Origin: Candidatus Gastranaerophilales bacterium
Lineage (GTDB): Bacteria > Cyanobacteriota > Vampirovibrionia > Gastranaerophilales > Gastranaerophilaceae
DNA: 64,000 bases
Direction: 5' to 3'
Assembly: GCA_944325635.1 (NCBI GenBank)
Contig: CALVBD010000001.1
Span: 434,001-498,000, forward strand
Shown here piece after piece: positions 26,451 to 34,969 of this stretch. The number at the start of each line of letters is the position of its first letter. Positions within the stretch are counted from its first letter, which is position 1. Made by a program: the position numbers and the translations under genes. Under the pieces are notes generated by a model. It worked only from the letters and a program-made list of their open reading frames with translations, was not told the DNA's origin and ran no database searches.

Positions 26451-26630
26451 TTGTCAAGAAATTAACTTAGTTTTACATTAAAGAATGTGGATAGCAATTA
26501 CCCACACGGATAATAAAAGGCTACCTGCCCGGGGGAGGGTGAGAGAGAGTAGTTGAGGACAGTTGAAGAAAAAGAGGTGATGGCACAGCAGGTCCTTATA
26601 AAAATTTAAGGAAAGAAAAAGAAAAAAGAA
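26451..26630 (+). ncRNA. Candidate small RNA or long leader
   Basis: TTGTCA (26451-26456), a 17-base spacer and TACATT (26474-26479) predict a transcript from about 26486. It would fold with TGTGG/CCACA (26486/26502), ACCTGC pairing with GCAGGT (26523/26588), and GGAC/GTCC (26557/26592). The segment is not in any reading frame of note and matches no RNA family I recognise. Confidence 0.3.
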
Positions 26631-26757
26631 AAGTTATTTTGAGGTGTTTTTAAACAAGATTAGGGATTTTATTTTTAGGCGATTAGGGATATTTTTTAAA
26701 AAGTTTTTTAGTTTTGAGGAGTATTTGGGGATTAAGTTGTAAATATATTAAAATTCT

Positions 26758-26766
26758 TGCTATAAT
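26758..26766 (+). promoter_or_regulatory. Extended -10 of anmK
   Basis: TGCTATAAT, ending 29 bases before the anmK ATG. It gives a short leader without a Shine-Dalgarno. Confidence 0.5.
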
Positions 26767-26795
26767 CAAAAATTTGTCATAAAATTTTAAAAGAT

Positions 26796-27926
26796 ATGGA
26801 TGAATTAAAAAGTAAAAAGATTATAGCATTAATGTCAGGAACATCCTGCGACAGTATTGATGCAGGTTTATGCATTGTTGAACCGGACATGAGCTGCAGA
26901 CTAGTTCAGGGGATTAACTTTCAGTATCCGGAACATATAAGAGCCAAAATTTTTCGTCTGTTTTCCGGAGATGCTACAGTTAAAGATGTCTGTCAGATGA
27001 ATTTTGCCGTCGGGAAATGCTTTGCTGATGCCTGTAACGTTTTGATTTCAGAACACGGCAAACCTGATTTTATAGCAAGCCACGGACAGACAATTTTTCA
27101 TTCTCCTAAAAAAGAAAAACTCGACGGTATTCAATTGAGAAGCACTTTACAAATCGGCGAAAGTTCAGTTATTGCTGCAGAAACAGGATGCCCTGTTATT
27201 TCAAACTTTCGGGAAGCTGATATTGCAAACGGAGGAGAAGGTGCACCATTAGTCTGCTTTGCTGATGAAAAATGGTTTAAGAAATTAAAGAAAAATGTTG
27301 CAATCCAAAATATAGGCGGAATATCTAATGTCACAGTTATATCAAATTCGCACAAAACTTATGGCTTTGATACAGGCCCGGGAAATGTAATAATTGATTA
27401 CTGCATGGTAAAACTTTTCGGAAGAACTTTTGATATGGACGGTGAAACAGCAAATTCCGGAAAAATATGCGACAGTTGGATGGACTGTCTTTTGCAGGAT
27501 GAATATTATTTCAAGAACCCGCCTAAAACTACAGGCAGAGAATATTTTTCACCGATGTATATTGATACAGCTCTCAGATTTGCTCCGAAAGAACCGGAAG
27601 ATGTAATTGCGACAGTCACGGCTTTGACCGCTAAAACTATTGCACAGGCTTATGAAAGATTCATTTATCCGAAACTTGATCTGGATGAAGTTATAGTTGG
27701 CGGAGGAGGAGCTTACAATCCTGCATTGATGAAGTTCCTGCGTCATTACCTGCCAAAACATATAAATATTAAAACTCACGAAGATTATGGAATTTCGAAT
27801 AACTTTAAAGAAGTTATGGCTTTTGCACTTTTAGGTTATTGCACATACTATGGCATTCCAAATAACCTTCCGGAATGTACCGGTGCAAAGAAAAGAGTTA
27901 TTCTCGGCAAAATTACAAACATTTAA
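26796..27926 (+). CDS. anmK: Anhydro-N-acetylmuramic acid kinase AnmK
   Basis: A 376-residue sugar kinase. The phosphate-binding start ALMSGTSCDSIDAGL (11-25), SHGQTIFHSP (about 88-97), NIGGISNVT (about 172-180) and GFDTGPGNVIID (about 190-201) match the AnmK family. The enzyme phosphorylates and opens 1,6-anhydroMurNAc to MurNAc-6-phosphate, recycling peptidoglycan. No MurQ etherase gene is adjacent. The gene stands alone, with its own -10 and a strong terminator. Confidence 0.95.
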   Translation: MDELKSKKIIALMSGTSCDSIDAGLCIVEPDMSCRLVQGINFQYPEHIRAKIFRLFSGDATVKDVCQMNFAVGKCFADACNVLISEHGKPDFIASHGQTIFHSPKKEKLDGIQLRSTLQIGESSVIAAETGCPVISNFREADIANGGEGAPLVCFADEKWFKKLKKNVAIQNIGGISNVTVISNSHKTYGFDTGPGNVIIDYCMVKLFGRTFDMDGETANSGKICDSWMDCLLQDEYYFKNPPKTTGREYFSPMYIDTALRFAPKEPEDVIATVTALTAKTIAQAYERFIYPKLDLDEVIVGGGGAYNPALMKFLRHYLPKHINIKTHEDYGISNNFKEVMAFALLGYCTYYGIPNNLPECTGAKKRVILGKITNI

Positions 27927-27927
27927 G

Positions 27928-27966
27928 AAAATAGACTAGTGCACAAGAGGTACTAGTCTATTTTTA
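27928..27966 (+). terminator. Terminator of anmK
   Basis: AAAATAGACTAGT and ACTAGTCTATTTTT around an 11-base loop, followed by T residues. Confidence 0.9.
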
Positions 27967-28554
27967 TATATGGGGCTTATGCAGCCAAAAACCTCTACAC
28001 CAGTATTCTTTTTTGGGGTTGCAATAACAGAGATTTTGCCCTAGGGGACAGGGTCACAAGGCTCGTACCTTGCCTGTTCCCTTTCTCAAACAAGTTCAGA
28101 ATGACATGTTGGACAAAAGTTTTTACAACCTTTCAGCCTCACTATCGTACTTCGTGCACGTTCGGCAATTGGACTGTAAAATTCCCCTGTCCCCCTTTAA
28201 CAAAGGGGGTATAAACCTCCCTTGTAAGGGAGGTGGCGCAAAGCGCCAGAGAGTTTTTAATGCAAGCGTGCGACATAGCCGCGATAGCGAGCGTATAAGG
28301 TTGAAGGCCTGCCTTCAACTTCTTCCATTTGGTTCCGCGGCGCGCAGTGCCGCTGTTTCTTTGGCGTGTTTTTCTTTTGCGGCTCACTTTTTTTCATCGC
28401 AATAAAAAAGAAAAAGTGAACGTATAAGGGGTATTATTAACATTTGTAAACGTTAGGATATACTTTTAGCAATTTAAATTTTTATGAGTTATAAATAAGA
28501 TATAACCAAATATTTGTTACCCCGAAATTAACAAAAAATTTAAAAGGAGAAAAA
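27967..28554. other. Gene-free region with mosaic repeats
   Basis: About 590 bases with no supported gene. It holds short hairpins (CCCCCTTT/AAAGGGGG near 28192-28210), a fragment like the AAGTTCAGGATGACA repeat seen at 16340, and one copy of the interspersed repeat listed at 28216. Open frames crossing it are not start-supported and are higher in GC than the genes. Confidence 0.6.
28216..28420. repeat. Interspersed repeat family, copy 1
   Basis: It starts with a CCTCCC/GGGAGG hairpin, continues GGCGCAAAGCGCC, TAGCCGCGATAGCGAGC, a GTTGAAGGC/GCCTTCAAC hairpin and GCGGCGCGCAG, and ends in a TCACTTTTT/AAAAAGTGA hairpin. The same order of parts is found at 48874-49096. Confidence 0.75.
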
Positions 28555-28794
28555 ATGATTAGCAAAATTGGAAGCTTACAACACAGATTTGTTCAAGCTG
28601 GTATGAATTTAGAAGGCAGTGCTAACCAGAGATTAGCTAGAATTATCAAAAACCAAATACAAATGCCTAAAGATAATTCAATGGCAGAAAGAATTGACTC
28701 TCTTGTTTTAGCAAGAAAACCTTTCGCAATCCCTGTACCTAATACAAAGGCAGAAGAAATTATTCCGGAAAACAGCATTAATTATATAGGTTAA
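28555..28794 (+). CDS. Small protein of unknown function
   Basis: A 79-residue, lysine/arginine-containing helical protein with no membrane span or signal. A strong ribosome site (AAAGGAG, six bases before ATG) supports it. The C-terminus is proline-rich (PFAIPVPNTKAEEIIP). It ends against the convergent nnrD stop. I recognise no family, and it may be lineage-specific. Confidence 0.6.
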   Translation: MISKIGSLQHRFVQAGMNLEGSANQRLARIIKNQIQMPKDNSMAERIDSLVLARKPFAIPVPNTKAEEIIPENSINYIG

Positions 28795-29598
28795 TTATAA
28801 TAACGTTTTTACAGAACAAGAAATGTACCTGATCAAATCGTGAGCCATTACTCCATATTCGGTCAGGTCATTTTTTGCAATATCACCGCAAAGTCCGTGA
28901 AGATACACTCCGAGTTTTGCTGCATAAAACGGTTCGCATTTCTGCGCCAAAAGGCCTGCTATCATGCCTGCAAGAACATCGCCGCTGCCGGCTTTTGCCA
29001 TTGCACTGTTTCCTGTTGTATTTTTATAAATTTCATAGTCTTTTGAACAAACTATAGTTCTATGAGATTTTAAAACAGTGACACAATTATATTTTTTAGA
29101 AATTTCTTTAGCAGAAGCTTCCATATTATCCAAAATTTCATTAAGTTCTACTGAAAGAAGTCTCGCCGCTTCTTTTGGATGCGGTGTCAAAATTACATTT
29201 TCAGGTAAATTCGTATCCTGCATTTGCGCAAGAAGATTTAAGCCATCCGCATCTATTACAGTCGGAATCTGCCTCGTTGATGAAAAGGTTCTTTCAAAAA
29301 TTTCTTCAGCATTTCCTGAAAGTGAAAGTCCGCAGCCAATTAAAAGTACATCCGCCTGCATCAATTGAGCTTCCAACTCACTTAATGGAACAAAAACAAT
29401 ATTTTGAGTCTGCGCAGCTGCCGCATTAATTACCCTTTCTGTTGAGCATAAAAAGACATATCCGCAACCTGTTTTTAATGCGGCAAGAGAAGATAAAATT
29501 GCGGCTCCGGGCATATAATCGGAACCTGCGATATTTAAAACTCTGCCAAAAGTTCCTTTATGAGAATTTTCTGCTCTTTCGGGCATTTTAAAGTCCAT
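28795..29598 (-). CDS. nnrD: ADP/ATP-dependent NAD(P)H-hydrate dehydratase
   Basis: A 267-residue ribokinase-like protein. GTFGRVLNIAGSDYMPGAA (about 15-33), DADGLNLL (about 125), LTPHPKEAARLL (about 146-157) and AKAGSGDVLAGMIAGLL (about 210-226) are the NnrD/CARKD signature. It repairs hydrated NAD(P)H. The N-terminal epimerase domain (NnrE) found fused in many bacteria is absent here and not adjacent. It overlaps trmL by 11 bases and is last in a four-gene operon. Confidence 0.92.
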   Translation of the reverse strand: MDFKMPERAENSHKGTFGRVLNIAGSDYMPGAAILSSLAALKTGCGYVFLCSTERVINAAAAQTQNIVFVPLSELEAQLMQADVLLIGCGLSLSGNAEEIFERTFSSTRQIPTVIDADGLNLLAQMQDTNLPENVILTPHPKEAARLLSVELNEILDNMEASAKEISKKYNCVTVLKSHRTIVCSKDYEIYKNTTGNSAMAKAGSGDVLAGMIAGLLAQKCEPFYAAKLGVYLHGLCGDIAKNDLTEYGVMAHDLIRYISCSVKTLL

Positions 29599-30037
29599 TT
29601 TGTCTAATTACCTCATAGGCTACAATTGCAACGGAATTTGAAAGATTTAAACTTCTCTGACCTTCTTTCATCGGAATTGTCAAGGCATTTTTATCCTTTA
29701 CATAAATATCAGGAAGCCCCCTGGTTTCAGGACCAAATACAATAAAATCACCCTCCTGAAACTTTATATCCGTATAAAGCTTTTTTGTTTTCGTTGTCAG
29801 ATAATAAAAATTAGCACCTTTATTTGCCTCAAACAATTCTTCCATAGTATCAATTTTATGCAAGTCCACACTATCCCAGTAGTCTAATCCTGCGCGTTTG
29901 GTATATTTACTTGAAAGAGAAAACCCGAGTTTGCCGACAAGATACAAAGAAGCACCGGTACAGGCACAAAGCCTTGCAATATTCCCTGTATTTTGCGGAA
30001 TTTCAGGTTCATAAAGCACAATATTGAGTTTAGCCAT
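29588..30037 (-). CDS. trmL: tRNA (cytidine/uridine-34-2'-O)-methyltransferase TrmL
   Basis: A 149-residue SPOUT methyltransferase consisting of the catalytic domain only. LNIVLYEPEIPQNTGNIARLCA (described, about 4-25), IVFGPETRGLP (about 98-108) and IPMKEGQRSLNLSNSVAIVAYE make up the SAM-binding knot. It methylates the wobble base of tRNA-Leu isoacceptors. AAAGGAC lies upstream. The gene sits 2 bases after the CDP-alcohol transferase gene. Confidence 0.95.
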   Translation of the reverse strand: MAKLNIVLYEPEIPQNTGNIARLCACTGASLYLVGKLGFSLSSKYTKRAGLDYWDSVDLHKIDTMEELFEANKGANFYYLTTKTKKLYTDIKFQEGDFIVFGPETRGLPDIYVKDKNALTIPMKEGQRSLNLSNSVAIVAYEVIRQNGL

Positions 30038-30039
30038 GA

Positions 30040-30654
30040 TTAGTCCTTTTTATCGAATAACTTTCCGCTTTCCAACACAACAGGAATTGCTCTCACAACA
30101 CAGAAAATAATTGCAATATAAGCAACAACCACCGCAACATGATAAATTGCAGTTCTTACATAAATACTCGGTGGAATTAAAGAAGCTATTAGCAGTATAA
30201 ATGCCGCAACTTTTGCAACTGCATAACTTATTCTCATAAACTTGGATGAACAGATAAATTTACCCCAGGCAGTTGATTGCATTGATTTTTCACCAAACGC
30301 AGTCATACCTTTTGATAAAGCAACACTTCTGATACTGTCTGTAGTAAATGCTCTTGTCACACACACAATAGGGAACCACACAGGCAAAAGTCCCGTTGCC
30401 GCAAAAACAATCCAATATGATGCCTCAACTATTCTGTCCCCCATAATATCAAGAACAGACCCGAGTTCAGATGCCTGATTATATTTTCGTGCAATATACC
30501 CGTCAACTCCATCCATTGCAAAAGCAATAATCGTCAATATCAATGAAATGATAAATGCAGTCTGTGAAGGTACATACAATAAGCCGATAGCGATAAAAGC
30601 GACAAATACTCTACTTATTGAAACAATATTTGCAGTATTATTTTTTATATCCAT
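30040..30654 (-). CDS. CDP-alcohol phosphatidyltransferase
   Basis: A 204-residue membrane protein with about five spans. The catalytic motif, DGVDGYIAR...GSVLDIMGD (about 47-76), fits the family pattern D-x2-D-G-x2-A-R-x8-G-x3-D-x3-D. Such enzymes make phospholipid head groups (PgsA, PssA and relatives). The substrate cannot be told from the sequence. It is encoded between a Gfo/Idh/MocA oxidoreductase gene and trmL with short spacers. The ATG has GAGGA upstream. Confidence 0.85.
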   Translation of the reverse strand: MDIKNNTANIVSISRVFVAFIAIGLLYVPSQTAFIISLILTIIAFAMDGVDGYIARKYNQASELGSVLDIMGDRIVEASYWIVFAATGLLPVWFPIVCVTRAFTTDSIRSVALSKGMTAFGEKSMQSTAWGKFICSSKFMRISYAVAKVAAFILLIASLIPPSIYVRTAIYHVAVVVAYIAIIFCVVRAIPVVLESGKLFDKKD

Positions 30655-30666
30655 AATATTCCTCTT

Positions 30667-31665
30667 TTACTTTTTAGTCCTTGAGAGTGCAAAGTTAACT
30701 TCGTCAAGTTTTTTCCTTCTGTCGCCAAGCATAATTTTCTCAGCCTGTTCAAGAATAGCTGTAACCATAAACCCGTTATCACCATCCGAACGGGCTTTTT
30801 TACCGGTTTCACAGCAGCTTATAAAATGCTGACATTCAAGTTTAAGCGGCTCGATTTCAAGATAATCAAGAGTTATATTCTGGAGCGTATCCTTCTTGTA
30901 ATTATCATAAATAACGAGTTTATCCTCCTGAACGGTATCATCTAAGATTGCTGTAGCCTTTGTTCCTCTCACAAGAAGCTGAACATGTTTTCTCGGCGTA
31001 ATCCAACTGTCTGAAATTTGTCCAACCATTCCGTCCTCAAATTCAATCGTAATATGAGTAATATCCATAATATCATTACGTTCGGAAGAACATCCGACAG
31101 CAGAAATTATTCTCACAGGATCCTTACCTGTTACATAACTCATCATTGAAACATCGTGCGGGGCCAAATCCCACATAACACTTCTGTCGTTTTTAAAGAA
31201 ATTTACGTTCAATCTGTCGCTCTGTGCATAAATAATATCACCCAGAACGCCTTCTTCAATAAGCATTTTTAATCTGTTTACTGCGGGATGATATAAAAGT
31301 AAATGTCCTACCATTAAAACAAGCCCTTTTTGATGAGCAAGTTCCGTCAAATCCTTAGCTTCCTGGGCAACCGTTGAAATAGGTTTTTCAACATAAACAT
31401 TCTTTCCTGCTTCAAGCATAGCTTTAACTACTTTGTAATGAGTATGGCTCGGCGTCACAACTGCCACTGCCGTAATTTCGGGATTATTTATAATTTCATT
31501 AAAATCCTTTGTAGTTTTTACACCCGGATATTGCTCGTGAACTTTTGCTAAATTGCTTTCATCCAAGTCACAAACAATTTCAAGCACATTCAAATTATAA
31601 AAATTTCTGACAATATTTCTGCCCCACACTCCGCATCCGATAACTGCTATCTTTTGATGTTTCAT
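30667..31665 (-). CDS. Gfo/Idh/MocA-family oxidoreductase
   Basis: A 332-residue NAD(P)-dependent oxidoreductase with a Rossmann start (KIAVIGCGVWGRNIVRNF, about 5-22) and the EKPIS motif (about 95-99), followed by the C-terminal alpha/beta sheet domain (GVLGDIIYAQSDRLN). Members act on sugars, inositols and nucleotide-sugars, often for surface glycans. HDVSMM about 180 supplies the usual catalytic histidine. The first gene of the operon; AGGGA lies upstream of ATG. The substrate is unknown. Confidence 0.88.
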   Translation of the reverse strand: MKHQKIAVIGCGVWGRNIVRNFYNLNVLEIVCDLDESNLAKVHEQYPGVKTTKDFNEIINNPEITAVAVVTPSHTHYKVVKAMLEAGKNVYVEKPISTVAQEAKDLTELAHQKGLVLMVGHLLLYHPAVNRLKMLIEEGVLGDIIYAQSDRLNVNFFKNDRSVMWDLAPHDVSMMSYVTGKDPVRIISAVGCSSERNDIMDITHITIEFEDGMVGQISDSWITPRKHVQLLVRGTKATAILDDTVQEDKLVIYDNYKKDTLQNITLDYLEIEPLKLECQHFISCCETGKKARSDGDNGFMVTAILEQAEKIMLGDRRKKLDEVNFALSRTKK

Positions 31666-31739
31666 TTTTATCCCTAACCTTTATTGTACTAACTATATAC
31701 CTATCATACGTTACAAAAAATATTTTGCAAATTTATTAC

Positions 31740-32588
31740 TTACCCGCGCATATTCTCAACTCTTAATTTATGCATTTCTTCACAGCGTTCAAAGAAAAGC
31801 TCTTTATCTTCCGGCGGATAACAATCTGCTAATTTTTCAAGTAATTCTCTCGGAAACTCTGAGCGTTCTGCCATATATTCAAGAATCTGATCATCAAGGC
31901 GGACAAGATTTTTATAATTTTTATAAAATATGGATTTACATTCCTGTATTGCTTTTTCAGGATTTTCAAAGGCTCTTTCGCCGAGTTTATAAGTTGTATA
32001 ATTTCCGTCAAAATAAATTCCGTGATACTTTTTCATCATAAGACGAATAATCATGTCATATTCGGAAAGAATTTTAAATTTTTCATCAAAATAATTTTCT
32101 TTTTCCAGAACCGACCGTTTAAATACCATGCCCTGCCTTGCACAAGGCATTACCTGAAAAGCATTATGCATTGCAGGCTGGAAAAGAAAAACAAAACCTT
32201 CTGGATGTCTGCAATAGGCAGGAGAAAAAGTAAAATCCGCATTATTGGCTTCCATAAGATTAACAATATCCTGAATTGCAGTAATATCATGAAAGAAATC
32301 ATCAACACTTAAAAAGCAGATATATTTTCCCTTTGCACGCATAATACCTTTATTATACGCCTGCACCTTACTCGTATCCTTTTCGGAGTAAAAATTTATA
32401 TACCCCTTTGTCTTATATTCTTTTAAAAGAACATCTGTTTCATCCGTTGAGGCACCGTCAATTACAATGTGTTCAATTTCAGGATATGTTTGTTTATCCA
32501 GAAGATTAACCTGCAAATAAAAGTCATCTGTCTGATCTCTATCAATAATATTTTTTGTAGTTGTAATAATTGTAAACTTAGGATCCAT
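31740..32588 (-). CDS. GT2 family glycosyltransferase
   Basis: About 282 residues from ATG 32588, which has AAGGAG upstream; a start at 32621 is less likely. FTIITTTKN, HIVIDGASTDET (about 41-52) and the DxD-like FLSVDDFF (about 92-99) are typical of GT2 enzymes that extend cell-surface glycans. No membrane segments are present. The C-terminal part is helical. The closest style is the WcaA/SpsA-like group with the IDGASTD motif. The target is unknown. Confidence 0.85.
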   Translation of the reverse strand: MDPKFTIITTTKNIIDRDQTDDFYLQVNLLDKQTYPEIEHIVIDGASTDETDVLLKEYKTKGYINFYSEKDTSKVQAYNKGIMRAKGKYICFLSVDDFFHDITAIQDIVNLMEANNADFTFSPAYCRHPEGFVFLFQPAMHNAFQVMPCARQGMVFKRSVLEKENYFDEKFKILSEYDMIIRLMMKKYHGIYFDGNYTTYKLGERAFENPEKAIQECKSIFYKNYKNLVRLDDQILEYMAERSEFPRELLEKLADCYPPEDKELFFERCEEMHKLRVENMRG

Positions 32589-32743
32589 ATTATTCTCCTT
32601 AAATATAAGTATAACACGCAAAATTCAGTTCGCATAATTGTAACAAGATGTAAATTTCTTATAAAAAAAACAACAAAAATTTTTATTATGAGTTAACCTG
32701 TAGACAGGTTTATTAGGAGTTTACATTAATTCTGGAGGCTGAT

Positions 32744-33568
32744 ATGCGAGAATCATCCCTCACAATAAATCCTGCTGTCTCTAAAATTGCTACGGGCGGT
32801 GCCATAGGTATGTGCGTAGGGTATATTGCCGCGCCTGAAAGATATTCGTTAAAAAAACTGCTGACTCTTGATAAGGATACATTCTCAACAATATTCCCGA
32901 AGAAAAAAATGAATACTGCAGAATTAAATGCACTTGAGCAAATAAAAAATGCTGCAAAAGAATTTGTAACTTCAGGCAGACCTGAACAGGAAAAAGTCAG
33001 AGCCGCCGCTAAAGAATGGTATAAAAAATTCAAAGCAGTTCCGATTGATGAAACTCTTGCTCAAAACCTCATTAACAAAAAACAATTCTTACGCCAGGTT
33101 GCGGAAGATAATAACCTCATACTCATCAAAAAATACTACACCCTTGCGAGAGAGCTTTTACTTGAAGATTTGGACAATAAATTTATGCATGAGTATTTTA
33201 ATAAAATGAAAAAGCAATTAAAAATTGCAACAGAAAACTTAAAAACTCCGATTGAAGAATATAAAAAAGTAGTAAGAGAGGCATATACACAGCGTGTAAA
33301 AAACCTAAAACTTTTACCGAACCGGGGAGTTGACGTAAAACAATCTTTTGAAAAACTAAAAAAAGCTTATGCGGCAAAACGTACGGTTTCCGCAAACAAA
33401 TTATACGAAATTGTAAATCGTTCAGAAATAAAAAAAGCTTATAAAAACATAAGTAAATTTCTACCTAAAGCGAGAACCCGTGCAGCCTTAAACGGCGCAC
33501 TATTACTATCAACACTGACAGCAATGGGGATTATATTCTTTAATCCGTCACCCCGTCATGGCAAATAG
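32744..33568 (+). CDS. Lineage-specific helical protein with terminal hydrophobic segments
   Basis: A 274-residue lysine-rich protein. A hydrophobic segment at about 12-30 (KIATGGAIGMCVGYIAA) and another at 250-268 (ALNGALLLSTLTAMGIIFF) flank a largely helical, coiled-coil-like middle. The ribosome site (GGAGG) is strong and a terminator follows. I recognise no family. The layout, two terminal membrane segments with a coiled middle, resembles the 58117 and 59574 proteins in general style. Confidence 0.6.
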   Translation: MRESSLTINPAVSKIATGGAIGMCVGYIAAPERYSLKKLLTLDKDTFSTIFPKKKMNTAELNALEQIKNAAKEFVTSGRPEQEKVRAAAKEWYKKFKAVPIDETLAQNLINKKQFLRQVAEDNNLILIKKYYTLARELLLEDLDNKFMHEYFNKMKKQLKIATENLKTPIEEYKKVVREAYTQRVKNLKLLPNRGVDVKQSFEKLKKAYAAKRTVSANKLYEIVNRSEIKKAYKNISKFLPKARTRAALNGALLLSTLTAMGIIFFNPSPRHGK

Positions 33569-33576
33569 GTAGAATC

Positions 33577-33607
33577 AGAGTTGAAAAATAATTCAACTCT
33601 TTTTCTT
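33577..33607 (+). terminator. Terminator between convergent genes
   Basis: AGAGTTGAA and TTCAACTCT around a short A-rich loop, then TTTTTCTTTT. Confidence 0.85.
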
Positions 33608-34969
33608 TTAGTAGTAATTATAAACAGCTCTTAAAATATATTCTTCCAACATCTTTTTATCGGAAGAGGAGGACTTCGCGTCATTAATCATAATATCAAA
33701 TGCGTAAGACTTACCGCTTTTTGATGTAATATAACCGGTTATGGCGCTGATATCAGAAAGAGTTCCGGTTTTCGCTCTCAAATTATCTTTAAAATAAAGC
33801 ATTCTGTTTTGCAGAGTACCCTCGCCTGCTGTCGGCATAATATTTTTATAAACTTCAAACCCCGGAATTTTCGACAGAGCAACGAGAAAATCTGTCATAA
33901 AATCAGCACTCATAAGATTATTTTTAGACACTCCGCTTCCGTCAACGATTTTGATATGTTCACAATTAACACCGAGTTTTTTACAAAAAGCCTCAAACAT
34001 TTTTACGGCCGAGGCAACCGAACCTGTATTTTTGACATACTTTCCGCCGGCAATCTTAAATACCGATTCTGCCGCCATGTTGTTACTATTTTTCAAGATA
34101 TCTGCAACCGCAAGTTTTATCGGATGTTTTACCACAGATAGAAGATAAACATTTGAAGAAGGAAGTTTTTTCTGGGTAAAAGTTCCATAGTATTCTATTT
34201 TAGAATCAGATATAGCTTCTTCCAATCTTAATCTGAAATATCTTTTAATATTTGGAACAGGAATAGGGTATGGTTTTATTTTGGAAACATGACCTTTCAC
34301 CGTAAGCATATCTGGAGAAATAGAATTATTTCGCTCAAAATCAACGCCGTTTTCCTGAGTTGAATCCGTAACAGCCAAATTCATAAAGGTTATCGGATAA
34401 AAATATTTAGAATAAACATTTGCAGGTGCTCCGTCCGAAGTCGGCGCAACTATAATGTAAAGAAGGTTTCCGTCAATATTATAAGAACCGAATTTTGGCA
34501 TTAAATAATTTAAATCATCATCCCACTGCCAGCCTTCACCCCAGTTTACTCCATCAACAATATAATCATCTATATAAAAATTTTTAGGTGTCAGAACTTT
34601 TTTATTCTTAGCATCATCCATAAGCTTTTTAAGATCTTTTTCACGCAAATAAGGATCTGCACCAAGTTTCAAAAATAGCTCGTTATTTGTATTTTTATAC
34701 AGTGAAGTTTCAAAATTATAATCAGGCCCAAGCACCCAAAGAGAAGCAGCAAGAGTCACTATTTTTTGTGTAGAAGCAGGACTTATAAGCCTGTGCTCAT
34801 TTAATTCGTAAACAGATTTTCCCGACTCAATATTTTTTACAGAAATAGAAACAGTATCTTTTTTTATATTTGAATCAGAGAGAACTTTGTTTATATTATC
34901 CACGGCAAACGCATTCAATGAAAAATTTCCGAATAAAATCAGTCCTAAAATACACAAAAATTTCTTCAT
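33608..34969 (-). CDS. dacB: D-alanyl-D-alanine carboxypeptidase/endopeptidase, PBP4 (S13) type
   Basis: A 453-residue class C penicillin-binding protein with a signal peptide (about 1-22, ending AFA). The active-site motifs are SPASTQK (Ser about 63), SNNMAAE (about 290-296) and KTGTLSD (about 397-403). It trims or cleaves peptidoglycan peptides outside the membrane. The gene overlaps the nitrilase-family gene by 4 bases, in a three-gene operon with an acyltransferase. Inhibitor or partner genes are not seen. The length is normal for DacB. Confidence 0.92.
   Translation of the reverse strand: MKKFLCILGLILFGNFSLNAFAVDNINKVLSDSNIKKDTVSISVKNIESGKSVYELNEHRLISPASTQKIVTLAASLWVLGPDYNFETSLYKNTNNELFLKLGADPYLREKDLKKLMDDAKNKKVLTPKNFYIDDYIVDGVNWGEGWQWDDDLNYLMPKFGSYNIDGNLLYIIVAPTSDGAPANVYSKYFYPITFMNLAVTDSTQENGVDFERNNSISPDMLTVKGHVSKIKPYPIPVPNIKRYFRLRLEEAISDSKIEYYGTFTQKKLPSSNVYLLSVVKHPIKLAVADILKNSNNMAAESVFKIAGGKYVKNTGSVASAVKMFEAFCKKLGVNCEHIKIVDGSGVSKNNLMSADFMTDFLVALSKIPGFEVYKNIMPTAGEGTLQNRMLYFKDNLRAKTGTLSDISAITGYITSKSGKSYAFDIMINDAKSSSSDKKMLEEYILRAVYNYY

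Larger units (their letters stand above)
26170..26795. other. Large C-poor intergenic region between the WYL pair and anmK
   Basis: No gene is seen over about 550 bases. From about 26600 to 26760 the plus strand has almost no C. GATTAGGGAT occurs twice (26658-26667 and 26681-26690). A candidate promoter and structured RNA are listed separately. TGTGGATAG near 26486 is one base off a DnaA box. Confidence 0.6.

Noticed and set aside
26480-26520. Possible replication origin with DnaA-like boxes (TGTGGATAG, TTATCCGTG)
   Set aside because: Only two imperfect boxes, no dnaA or dnaN nearby, and gene orientation does not switch here.
28070-28405. Open frames on both strands over the 28216 repeat
   Set aside because: They follow the higher GC of the repeat, lack ribosome sites, and the second repeat copy has different frames.
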